Source of the DNA: Novosphingobium panipatense
GTDB taxonomy: Bacteria; Pseudomonadota; Alphaproteobacteria; Sphingomonadales; Sphingomonadaceae
NCBI RefSeq assembly: GCF_002149965.1
Contig: NZ_MSQB01000017.1
Location: 1 to 64,000, forward strand
Reading direction: 5' to 3'
Length of the DNA stretch: 64,000 bases
Shown here: positions 1 to 6,838 of the stretch, in pieces
How the letters are laid out: each line of letters begins with the position of its first letter
Numbering within the stretch: the first letter of the stretch is position 1
Notes under the pieces: generated by a model
Seen by the model: only the letters and a program-made list of their open reading frames with translations
What the model was told of the DNA's origin: nothing
Databases searched by the model: none
Position numbers and translations under genes: made by a program

Positions 1-77
1 CCACCCGCAGGATACTACCGTTGGGTGGCCGGGTGGGGGCGCGGGCCGGTGCCGCAAAATTCGCCTGCGGCGAATTT
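1..77. repeat. Giant-hairpin dispersed repeat, copy A (cut by window edge)
   Basis: The right part of a dispersed element also found at 36091-36204, 42466-42597 and 52080-52179. The visible inner stem is CCACCC (1-6) with GGGTGG (23-28) around the loop GCAGGATACTACCGTT, which is the exact reverse complement of the copy D loop. The right arm continues to GGCCGGTGCC. G-runs at 23-25, 31-33, 35-39 and 43-45 form a four-run G-quadruplex motif. A second small hairpin follows (57-65 with 69-77, arms AAATTCGCC/GGCGAATTT). The outer left arm lies outside the window. Confidence 0.85.
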
Positions 78-112
78 CCAGACAGACTCTTAAGCTCCTG
101 GCGGGCGCGGCT

Positions 113-709
113 GTGATGGCCGCGTCCGGCTTGCCCTGCGCCGCCTCGGCCGACGTGCTGGAGATCGGCTCTAACGGCTATCAGTGGGTCGCGGGCGGTC
201 CGGCAGGGCAGGGGCGTGACACCGTGGGCACGGACGTTGCAGCAGTGGAGGCCGTTCCTGCGGCGCTCGAAGCCGCGCAGCTTCATCCTCAGTCGATCAC
301 CGATGCCCTCGATGCGACCGGACCTACCCGCTGGCGCGCACGCGTGGCGGAACTGGCCGCCAAGTACGACATCAGCCCGGCGCTGTTCGAAGCCGTGGTG
401 TGGCAGGAGAGCCGCTGGAACGAGGCGGCCCGTTCGCCGGTGGGTGCGCGCGGACTGGCCCAACTCATGCCCGGTACGGCGGCGCAGATGGGCGTGAACC
501 CCGGCGATCCCATGGCCAATCTCGAAGGCGGCGCGCGCTACTTGCGCATGCAGCTCGACGCTTTCGGGGGCGATATCGAAAAGGCGCTGGCGGCCTACAA
601 TGCCGGTCCCGGCCGCGTGCAGAAGGCGGGCGGCATTCCCCGCATCCGCGAAACCCAGGCCTATGTCGCCGCGATCATGGCGCGTCTGACGGACCCGGTG
701 CGGCGCTGA
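113..709 (+). CDS. Lytic transglycosylase, SLT (family 1) domain
   Basis: Predicted periplasmic muramidase that cleaves peptidoglycan glycan strands non-hydrolytically. The C-terminal two thirds is an SLT goose-lysozyme-like domain: the catalytic Glu lies in WQESRWN (about residue 99), followed by GLAQLMPGTA and AYNAGPGRV, the three usual family landmarks. The N-terminus is uncertain. From GTG 113 the leader is only MMAASGLPCAASA, but the frame stays open upstream and reads TLKLLAGAAV just before it, which would complete a signal peptide. No ATG, GTG or TTG occurs in that frame between base 2 and 113. The upstream sequence is the repeat at 1-77, so the native start may have been displaced or may lie outside the window. 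Function is confident; the start is not. Confidence 0.88.
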   Translation: MMAASGLPCAASADVLEIGSNGYQWVAGGPAGQGRDTVGTDVAAVEAVPAALEAAQLHPQSITDALDATGPTRWRARVAELAAKYDISPALFEAVVWQESRWNEAARSPVGARGLAQLMPGTAAQMGVNPGDPMANLEGGARYLRMQLDAFGGDIEKALAAYNAGPGRVQKAGGIPRIRETQAYVAAIMARLTDPVRR

Positions 710-740
710 GGCTTTCGGGGCTTCGTTCCTGACTGAGGGG

Positions 741-883
741 CCTTCGACAAGCTCAGGCTGATCCTTCGACAGGCTCAGGATGAGCGGAGGAAGGCTTTTT
801 GGGCCGCATGGGCATGCTCGCGGATACAACCAACACCCGCTCACCCTGAGCCTGTCGAAGGGTCATACCGAGCCTGTCGAATG
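741..883. repeat. Cluster of four CTTCGAC(A/G)GGCTCAG-type repeats
   Basis: Two direct copies (741-759 and 763-787) and two inverted copies (about 837-863 and 866-883) of a short repeat with core CTTCGACAGGCTCAG. The copies at 763-787 and 837-863 pair as a 25-bp inverted repeat with one mismatch and a spacer of about 50 nt. The same core flanks the GIY-YIG nuclease gene at 46877-47255 and occurs in partial form near 40341. It fills most of the gap between the lytic transglycosylase and the end of galU. I recall this type as widespread in proteobacterial genomes; that is memory, not a search. Confidence 0.85.
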
Positions 884-899
884 CATCTGGCACAAGAAA

Positions 900-928
900 A
901 AAGCGCGCCTCCAAAGGAAGCGCGCTTT
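900..928 (-). terminator. Rho-independent terminator of galU
   Basis: Perfect 9-bp stem AAAGCGCGC (900-908) and GCGCGCTTT (920-928). On the minus strand it is followed by further T residues. It sits 25 nt after the galU stop. Confidence 0.8.
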
Positions 929-953
929 CGCCAGACCCAATTCTGCAAAAGCC

Positions 954-1835
954 TCAGCCCAGCAGCTTCTTCGCGATGGTGCGCACTTCGCCGCCCATGT
1001 CCGGGCGGTCGAGGGCGATGGCGAGAGTCGCTTCCACGAAGCCGACCTTGGAGCCGCAGTCGAAACGCTGGCCCGCGAAGGTCACGGCGTGGAACGGCTG
1101 CTCGCCGATCAGCTTGGCCATCGAATCGGTGAGCTGGATCTCGCCGCCCGCGCCCTTGCCCTGGTTGGCGAGCAGGCCCATGATCTCCGGCTGGAGAATG
1201 TAGCGGCCCGAGACGATCTTGTTCGAAGGCGCTTCGGCCACCTTGGGCTTTTCGACCAGGCCCTTCACTTCGGTCAGCGCGCCGTTCACGGCGCCCGGCG
1301 CGATCACGCCGTAGCTGGAGACTTCCTCCATCGGCACTTCCAGCACCGAGACGAGGTTGCCGCCCACTTCGTTGTAGGCATCGACCATCTGCTTCATGCA
1401 GCCGGGCGAGCCGTACATCAGTTCGTCGGGCAGGAAGATCGCGAAAGGCTCGTCGCCGATGACGGCGCGGGCGCACCACACGGCATGGCCGAGGCCGAGC
1501 GGCACCTGCTGGCGCACGGTCACGAGATTGCCGGGCTGGATACGGGTGGGTTCTAGCGGATCGAGCGACTTGCCGCGGGCGGACATCGTCGCTTCCAGTT
1601 CATAGGCCGTGTCGAAATGTTCGACGATGGCGGTCTTGCCGCGGCCGGTCACGAAGACGAACTCTTCGATTCCCGCCTCGCGCGCTTCATCCACCGCGTA
1701 TTGGATCAGCGGCCGGTCGACGACGGGAAGAAGTTCCTTCGGGATAGCCTTTGTTGCGGGAAGAAAGCGGGTTCCAAGTCCTGCTACCGGGAATACGGCT
1801 TTTCGGACGGGCTTTTTGAACTGTGGTGCAGACAT
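954..1835 (-). CDS. galU: UTP--glucose-1-phosphate uridylyltransferase
   Basis: Cytoplasmic nucleotidyltransferase making UDP-glucose from UTP and glucose-1-phosphate, a precursor for exopolysaccharide and LPS sugars. The 293-residue length is normal for bacterial GalU. The N-terminus carries the nucleotide-binding signature VFPVAGLGTRFLPATKA, followed by KELLPVVDRP; the interior has the family segment LGHAVWCAR. The start ATG at 1835 precedes MSAPQFKKPVRKAVFP. It is divergent from murA across 126 bp, so the two probably have separate promoters there. The sugar transferase at 11069 and the glycan genes at 24-27 kb are likely consumers of its product, which is inference. Confidence 0.97.
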   Translation of the reverse strand: MSAPQFKKPVRKAVFPVAGLGTRFLPATKAIPKELLPVVDRPLIQYAVDEAREAGIEEFVFVTGRGKTAIVEHFDTAYELEATMSARGKSLDPLEPTRIQPGNLVTVRQQVPLGLGHAVWCARAVIGDEPFAIFLPDELMYGSPGCMKQMVDAYNEVGGNLVSVLEVPMEEVSSYGVIAPGAVNGALTEVKGLVEKPKVAEAPSNKIVSGRYILQPEIMGLLANQGKGAGGEIQLTDSMAKLIGEQPFHAVTFAGQRFDCGSKVGFVEATLAIALDRPDMGGEVRTIAKKLLG

Positions 1836-1961
1836 AGGTAAGGGTCTGACTCCGTTTGGTTACAGTGCGATTAAAGCCGCTTCGCAGATGCAGCGCAACA
1901 GTCCATCCATCTTTCTCCGAGGTGTGCTTGCTGCACGGCCAAATCCGGTTAAAGAGCGGCC

Positions 1962-3245
1962 ATGGACAAGATCATCATCGAAGGCGGCAAGCGCCTTGCC
2001 GGCACCATCCCCGTTTCCGGCGCGAAGAACGCGGCGCTGACGCTGCTGCCTTGCGCTATGTTGACCGAAGAACCGCTGACTTTGCGGAACTTGCCGCGCC
2101 TGGCGGACATCGACGGTTTCCAGCATCTGATGAACCAGTTCGGCATCTCGACGATGATCGCGGGTAGCCGCCCGGAAGATTTCGGCCGCGTGATGACGCT
2201 TCAGGCGACGCGAATCACCAGTTCGGTGGCGCCCTACGATCTCGTTCGCAAGATGCGTGCCTCGATCCTGGTGCTCGGCCCGATGCTGGCGCGCATGGGC
2301 GAGGCCACCGTGTCGCTGCCCGGCGGCTGCGCCATCGGCAACCGTCCGATCGACCTGCACCTGAAGGCGCTGGAAGCGCTGGGCGCGCAGATCGAGATGG
2401 CGGCGGGCTACGTCCGCGCCATTGCCCCCGACGGCGGCCTGCCGGGCGGGCGCTATTCGTTCCCGGTCGTCTCGGTCGGCGCGACCGAGAATGCGCTGAT
2501 GGCGGCCGTGCTCTGCACGGGCAAGTCCACCCTGCACAACGCCGCGCGCGAGCCCGAGATCGTCGACCTCTGCAACCTGCTGGTCGCGATGGGCGCGCAG
2601 ATCGAGGGCATCGGCACTTCGGACCTCACCATCCACGGCGTCAGCCGTCTGCACGGCGCGACCTACATGGTCATGCCCGACCGCATCGAGGCAGGTTCCT
2701 ATGCCTGCGCGGCGGCGATCACCGGCGGCGAAGTCACGCTGAAGGGCGCCAAGATCGAGGACATGGAAGCCACAGTGCAGGCGCTGCGCGATGCCGGGGT
2801 CCATGTCGAGCAGACTGCCGACGGTCTTCACGTCGCTGCGGACGGCCCGCTGAAGCCGGTCACGCTGTCGACCGCGCCCTATCCCGGCTTCGCCACCGAC
2901 ATGCAGGCGCAGCTCATGGCACTGCTTTGCCGCGCCGAAGGCTCCAGCGTGCTGACCGAGACGATCTTCGAGAACCGCTACATGCACGTTCCCGAGCTCA
3001 ACCGCATGGGCGCGCATATCGAGACCAAGGGCCGTACTGCCGTGGTTCACGGCGTGCAGAAGCTGACCGGCGCCGAAGTCATGGCGACCGACCTCCGCGC
3101 CTCGATGAGCCTGGTCATCGCCGGTCTTGCGGCCGAGGGCGAGACGCAGGTTCACCGCCTCTATCACCTCGATCGCGGCTATGAGCGGCTGGAGGAAAAG
3201 CTGGCTCTGGTCGGCGCGCAGATCGAACGGGTCGGCGGCGAATAA
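1962..3245 (+). CDS. murA: UDP-N-acetylglucosamine 1-carboxyvinyltransferase
   Basis: First committed step of peptidoglycan synthesis: transfer of enolpyruvate from PEP to UDP-GlcNAc in the cytoplasm. At 427 residues it has the expected length and two-domain EPSP-synthase fold. SGAKNAAL near residue 20 carries the Lys/Asn substrate-binding pair. PGGCAIGNRPID (about residues 115-126) contains the catalytic Cys targeted by fosfomycin; it is Cys here, not the Asp seen in resistant lineages. An AAAGAGCGG ribosome site lies just before ATG 1962. Confidence 0.98.
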   Translation: MDKIIIEGGKRLAGTIPVSGAKNAALTLLPCAMLTEEPLTLRNLPRLADIDGFQHLMNQFGISTMIAGSRPEDFGRVMTLQATRITSSVAPYDLVRKMRASILVLGPMLARMGEATVSLPGGCAIGNRPIDLHLKALEALGAQIEMAAGYVRAIAPDGGLPGGRYSFPVVSVGATENALMAAVLCTGKSTLHNAAREPEIVDLCNLLVAMGAQIEGIGTSDLTIHGVSRLHGATYMVMPDRIEAGSYACAAAITGGEVTLKGAKIEDMEATVQALRDAGVHVEQTADGLHVAADGPLKPVTLSTAPYPGFATDMQAQLMALLCRAEGSSVLTETIFENRYMHVPELNRMGAHIETKGRTAVVHGVQKLTGAEVMATDLRASMSLVIAGLAAEGETQVHRLYHLDRGYERLEEKLALVGAQIERVGGE

Positions 3246-3318
3246 GGCAACCTATCGGCCCGGCGGCGCGTTGCTCCACCTGAATCCCGAAAGGGTGACC
3301 CCGAGAGGAGCAACGATC

Positions 3319-3540
3319 ATGGGCTTGATCAAGTTGGCCGCAGCCGGTGCCATCGGCTACGCGCTCTACAAATATGCCAACCGCGCTGGCGAGCAGACCG
3401 CCACGGCGGGCGGGCCCGACAACTACAGGGTCCGCGATGCCGGACCGGAAAACATGACCAACAAGCCGCCGCGCTGGTCCAAGACCGACGAGGCGATCGA
3501 CGAGAGTTTTCCGGCCAGCGATCCGCCGTCGAGCTACTGA
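3319..3540 (+). CDS. Small protein with ESFPASDPPS tail
   Basis: A 73-residue protein of unknown function. I chose ATG 3319 because GAGAGG lies about 9 nt upstream and the protein then begins with a short hydrophobic stretch (LIKLAAAGAIGYALYKY) that could be a membrane or amphipathic helix. The C-terminus ends in DEAIDESFPASDPPSSY, a tail I recognise on many small alphaproteobacterial proteins of unknown role. It is 73 nt after murA and could be read through from it. Function is not assigned. Confidence 0.75.
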   Translation: MGLIKLAAAGAIGYALYKYANRAGEQTATAGGPDNYRVRDAGPENMTNKPPRWSKTDEAIDESFPASDPPSSY

Positions 3541-3561
3541 TTGCCTGAGAGCCACCGAAGT

Positions 3562-3595
3562 AAAGGGGCGGAAACCGCAAGGTTTCCGCCCCTTT
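3562..3595. terminator. Bidirectional terminator
   Basis: Perfect 15-bp stem AAAGGGGCGGAAACC (3562-3576) and GGTTTCCGCCCCTTT (3581-3595) with a GCAA loop, and A/T tracts on both sides. It lies between the convergent genes at 3319-3540 and 3604-3834. Confidence 0.93.
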
Positions 3596-3603
3596 TGCCT
3601 GTT

Positions 3604-3834
3604 TCAGGGGCGGGCGGCTACCAGCCAGACCCGGATCGCGCTGGCGAGGCCGGGCGGCGTGTCGGCCTCAAGCCGCTCCGCATCGATCCGCGCCACCAGG
3701 GCATTGATCGGCACATTTTCCCGCAAGGCGCATTGCCGCAGCAGGTCCCAGAACAGGGGCTCCAGGCTGATGGACGTCTTGTGCCCGGCGATCTCGATCG
3801 AGCGCTTGACCGGCGGGTGATAGATCGAGGTCAT
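3604..3834 (-). CDS. Ribbon-helix-helix domain protein
   Basis: A 76-residue protein resembling the stand-alone ribbon-helix-helix family common in alphaproteobacteria (RHH_4 type). The N-terminal strand (KRSIEIAGHKTSISLEPLFW) is followed by two helices around LLRQCALRENVPINALVARID, the usual pattern of a MetJ/Arc DNA-binding fold. No antitoxin-like acidic tail and no adjacent toxin gene are seen, so it is more likely a free-standing regulator than half of a toxin-antitoxin pair. Targets are unknown. Confidence 0.75.
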   Translation of the reverse strand: MTSIYHPPVKRSIEIAGHKTSISLEPLFWDLLRQCALRENVPINALVARIDAERLEADTPPGLASAIRVWLVAARP

Positions 3835-3923
3835 CCGGCCTGTCTAACAGCCAGAATGCCGAAAGGGAAAGGCGGCGGACAAAGGTGGCAGACAGGGCCG
3901 CTTCCGGCCGCTATCCAGCGAAA

Positions 3924-4250
3924 ATGCAAAGCATCATCATATACATCGGCGCGGCGCTGGCCGAGATCGGCGGCTGCTTCGCGTTCTGGGCCTGGCTGCG
4001 GATGGGAAAACCGGCGTTCTGGCTGGTGCCGGGCTGTGCCTCGTTGGTGCTGTTCGCCTGGCTGCTCACCCTGGTGGACAGCAGCAATGCGGGCAGGGCC
4101 TATGCGGCCTACGGCGGCATCTATATCATGTCGGCATTGCTGTGGCTGTGGATCGCCGAGGGTGTGCGCCCGGACCGCTGGGACCTTGGCGGCGCCGCGA
4201 TCTGCCTGACGGGCGCGGCGGTGATCCTGTTCGGCCCGCACCGGGCCTAG
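3924..4250 (+). CDS. YnfA/UPF0060 family small membrane protein
   Basis: Inner-membrane protein of 108 residues with four predicted transmembrane helices. ATG 3924 (MQSIIIYIGAALAEIGGC) gives the usual family length; an upstream in-frame start at 3885 would add 13 polar residues. Family landmarks visible are AEIGGCFAFWAWLR, a GRAYAAYGGIYI segment in the middle and GAAVILFGP at the end. UPF0060 proteins are distant relatives of small multidrug resistance transporters, but their substrate is not established. Confidence 0.9.
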   Translation: MQSIIIYIGAALAEIGGCFAFWAWLRMGKPAFWLVPGCASLVLFAWLLTLVDSSNAGRAYAAYGGIYIMSALLWLWIAEGVRPDRWDLGGAAICLTGAAVILFGPHRA

Positions 4251-4291
4251 AACAAACTGGGCTTAGGTAAAAACTGGGCCTGATAAAAGGA

Positions 4292-4317
4292 GGGACCGAG
4301 CCGAAGAGTCCGGTCCC
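4292..4317 (-). terminator. Probable terminator of phaB
   Basis: Inverted repeat GGGACCG (4292-4298) and CGGTCCC (4311-4317). On the minus strand it is followed by TCCTTTTA. It lies 8 nt past the phaB stop and faces the end of the UPF0060 gene. Confidence 0.6.
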
Positions 4318-4325
4318 ATCCCTGA

Positions 4326-5048
4326 TCAGTACATGTGCTGGCCGCCGTTGATGCTCAGCGTGGAGCCGGTCACGAATGCGGCGTTCTCCGAGCAGAGGAA
4401 GGCGCAGCCGCGCGCGATCTCGTAGGCGCTGCCGAGGCGGCCGACCGGGATCTTGGCGACGATCTTTTCCAGCACCGGCGGGGGAACGGCCGCGACCATG
4501 TCGGTATCGATATAGCCCGGCGCGATGGCATTGACGGTGACGCCGTACTTGGCGCCTTCCTGGGCCAGGGCCTTGGTGAAGCCATGAATGCCGGACTTGG
4601 CGGCGGCATAGTTCACCTGGCCGTACTGCCCGGCCTGGCCGTTGATCGAGCCGATGTTGACGATCCGGCCCCAACCCCGCTCACGCATGCCGGGGAACGT
4701 TGCCTTGGCCATATTGAAGCAGCCGCCGAGGTTGATCCGCATGACCTCGTTCCAGTCGTCGAAGGTCATCTTGTGAAGCACGCCGTCGCGCGTGATGCCG
4801 GCGTTGTTGATGACGATATCGACCGGGCCCACTTCCTCGGTCACGCGGGCCACGCCGTCCAGCGTGGCTTCATGGTCGCCCACGTCCCATTTGTAGGCAG
4901 CGATTCCGGTCTTTTCGGTAAAGGCCTTAGCCTTTTCGTCATTGCCTGCGTAATTTGCAACTACAGTGTGGCCCCTTTCCTGGAGGGCCAGCGAAACGGC
5001 CTCCCCGATACCTCTGGTTCCACCGGTAACGATAGCAACGCGCGCCAT
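4326..5048 (-). CDS. phaB: Acetoacetyl-CoA reductase (NADPH)
   Basis: Short-chain dehydrogenase reducing acetoacetyl-CoA to (R)-3-hydroxybutyryl-CoA, the second step of polyhydroxybutyrate synthesis. The 240 residues include the Rossmann motif TGGTRGIG at 8-15, NNAG at 81-84 and the catalytic Ser134, Tyr147, Lys151 (GSING; NYAAAK). The C-terminal FVTGSTLSINGGQHMY is typical of PhaB and helps separate it from FabG. No thiolase or PHA synthase gene lies next to it here. FabG-type activity remains a weaker alternative. Confidence 0.92.
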   Translation of the reverse strand: MARVAIVTGGTRGIGEAVSLALQERGHTVVANYAGNDEKAKAFTEKTGIAAYKWDVGDHEATLDGVARVTEEVGPVDIVINNAGITRDGVLHKMTFDDWNEVMRINLGGCFNMAKATFPGMRERGWGRIVNIGSINGQAGQYGQVNYAAAKSGIHGFTKALAQEGAKYGVTVNAIAPGYIDTDMVAAVPPPVLEKIVAKIPVGRLGSAYEIARGCAFLCSENAAFVTGSTLSINGGQHMY

Positions 5049-5187
5049 TATAAAGCCTTTCGCTTAGTGAGCATCCACCAAGGACAGGCTAGGAAAAGGC
5101 ACAGGGCAGGGCAAGCGGAAGCCCGGGGTCAGCAAGGTTTATTTACGCCGAAATGACTTGATTGAAATGCAAGCAAACTTGCAAAAA

Positions 5188-5919
5188 TCAGAACTTGAAC
5201 TGGGTTCCGACATAGACCGCCTGGCTGTCCTGCCGTCCATCGGTCAGCGGCACCAGACGCTCGCGCTCCTGCGAGTAACGCAGGCCTGCGGTGAGATCGA
5301 GATTGTTGGTCACGCGGTAGGATCCGCCCACATCGACCTCGCCCGCCTCGCCCGCGAAAGTGTGGGGCGCACGGCCGGGGGCGCGCTTCTCGTCGATCGA
5401 GAGGCGGGTGGTGAAGCGCGGCTCCTTGGGTTCGGCGCTGCCCGACTGAAGGCTGAACTTCTTGAGCTCGGGCGCATCGGAAATGCCGCGCGGCGCCGTG
5501 GCGGCCGAAGCGGCGGCGGAGATGTCCGGCGCGAAGTTCTGGTAGCCGCGCGCCACGCCCAGGTTGAAGGCGGTCGGCGCGATCTTCAGGTTGCCGACCA
5601 GCGGCACGTCGCTGCGGGCGATCTGGTTGCGGTTACGCACGATGATGGCCTGGGCGGCTTCCGGGTCGACGCGCACCGCCACGGTCACCGCGCGGTCGCG
5701 GCGGGCCGAGGGGCCGGCGGGCGTGAAGGGAAAGCGTTCGCCGTCGCTCAGCGAGCGCATCGCAATCGCGCGCGACAGGTTCTCCGGCGTGGTTTCCGGG
5801 TCGAGCGCGCCGATCGCGCGATCGGAAGGATCGGCCTTGAACGTGGTGGTGAAGGCCAGGACGGCGCTGGGCAGCGCAAGCACGGTCACGCAGCAGGCCA
5901 GCATCAGGCTGGTCTTCAT
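5188..5919 (-). CDS. Secreted protein, possible outer-membrane beta-barrel end
   Basis: I do not recognise this 243-residue protein. ATG 5919 was chosen because AAAGGCGG lies just upstream and it opens a clear signal peptide (MKTSLMLACCVTVLALPSAVLAF); an ATG at 5988 would bury the signal behind 23 polar residues. The middle is Ala/Pro-rich. The last 60 residues contain alternating hydrophobic segments (VDVGGSYRVTNNLDLTAGLRY) and end in VYVGTQFKF, with a terminal Phe as in outer-membrane barrel strands. It could be a small envelope protein anchored by a few strands; this is inference. It faces away from the gene at 6297. Confidence 0.6.
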   Translation of the reverse strand: MKTSLMLACCVTVLALPSAVLAFTTTFKADPSDRAIGALDPETTPENLSRAIAMRSLSDGERFPFTPAGPSARRDRAVTVAVRVDPEAAQAIIVRNRNQIARSDVPLVGNLKIAPTAFNLGVARGYQNFAPDISAAASAATAPRGISDAPELKKFSLQSGSAEPKEPRFTTRLSIDEKRAPGRAPHTFAGEAGEVDVGGSYRVTNNLDLTAGLRYSQERERLVPLTDGRQDSQAVYVGTQFKF

Positions 5920-6111
5920 GCCGCCTTTCGAAAGGGCGCCGTTCTGGGGATGCCCATTCTGCAAGTGAGCGCGCTGCGTATCCATCACAAGAGTCGTTCC
6001 TGCCGATCTTCTTTCTGTCGTTTCCGCCGTTCCATCATCTGGCAGCGGGATCGATGGCCTTATCCTCGATCCGCGAGCTTAACACAGGATGATCGCGAAA
6101 GGGAGGGCTGC

Positions 6112-6141
6112 CCGTCACGGTCCGTCACGCTCCGTCACGGT
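6112..6141. promoter_or_regulatory. Three tandem 10-bp repeats CCGTCACGGT in a 377-bp divergent gap
   Basis: Three head-to-tail units, CCGTCACGGT (6112-6121), CCGTCACGCT (6122-6131) and CCGTCACGGT (6132-6141). The 10-bp spacing puts all copies on nearly the same face of the helix, as expected for cooperative regulator binding. They lie in the gene-free stretch 5920-6296 between the divergent genes at 5919 and 6297. I see no gene or structured RNA in the rest of that gap. Confidence 0.5.
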
Positions 6142-6296
6142 TTGCTCCGTTCAGCCGGTGTTTAGCCATGGCACGGTTATGGCTGCAAGCTGATCAAGCC
6201 GCACTTGCCGCCCGGGCAGCGGCGGCTATAGAGGCGTTTCACGGCTGGCGCGCGGGAAGTCCGGCGCCTTCGCCAAGACAGGAACTGGGAATTACG

Positions 6297-6764
6297 ATGA
6301 CAGGCAGCACCCATACCGGCCTTCTCTCCGCTCGATCGCTGGCAACCGCGGGCTTCTGCGCCGTGGCCGCGCTTGCGCTGGCCGGTTGTGGCGGTGGCCG
6401 CAAGCAGGTGAATTCCTCGATCGCACCTTCGGCGGTGACCACGATCGGCGTGAACAGCTATCTCTGGCGCGCTAGCCTCGATTCGCTGTCGTTCATGCCG
6501 CTGCTCCAGTCGGACAGCGCGGGCGGCGTCATCGTCACCGACTGGTACGTCAACCCCAAGCAGCCGGGTGAGCGCGTCAAGGTCACCGTCATGATCCTGG
6601 ACAAGGACCTGCGCGCCGATGCCCTGCGCGTTACCGCGCAGCGCGAAGTCTCGGCAAACGGCGCCTGGGCTCCGGCGCCGGTGCAGGCCGCCACCGTGCA
6701 GAAGCTTGAGGACATCATCCTCACCCGCGCCCGCGACCTGCGTCGCGATTCGATCGGCGGCTGA
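6297..6764 (+). CDS. DUF3576 lipoprotein
   Basis: Predicted lipoprotein of 155 residues. ATG 6297 follows AGGAACTGGGA and opens a signal peptide ending in the lipobox LAGC with Cys31. The rest matches the DUF3576 family pattern, with NSYLWRASLDSLSFMPL, GGVIVTDWY and a C-terminal AATVQKLEDIILTRARDLR. The family is conserved in alphaproteobacteria and often precedes leuS. The role is unknown; an envelope function next to lptE is plausible. It is 74 bp before leuS in the same direction. Confidence 0.88.
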   Translation: MTGSTHTGLLSARSLATAGFCAVAALALAGCGGGRKQVNSSIAPSAVTTIGVNSYLWRASLDSLSFMPLLQSDSAGGVIVTDWYVNPKQPGERVKVTVMILDKDLRADALRVTAQREVSANGAWAPAPVQAATVQKLEDIILTRARDLRRDSIGG

Positions 6765-6838
6765 TTTTCCCTGCGGGCTGAACCGGCCCGCAGTTCCAAT
6801 TGCGCGGGCGGCAGAAGCTCGCAGGAGACTTGATAGAG

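Noticed and set aside
741..883. CRISPR array
   Set aside because: The repeats are in both orientations with irregular spacing and no unique equal-length spacers or cas genes.
3604..3834. Toxin-antitoxin system around the ribbon-helix-helix protein
   Set aside because: No small partner gene overlaps or adjoins it; the next genes are a UPF0060 protein and a convergent small protein.
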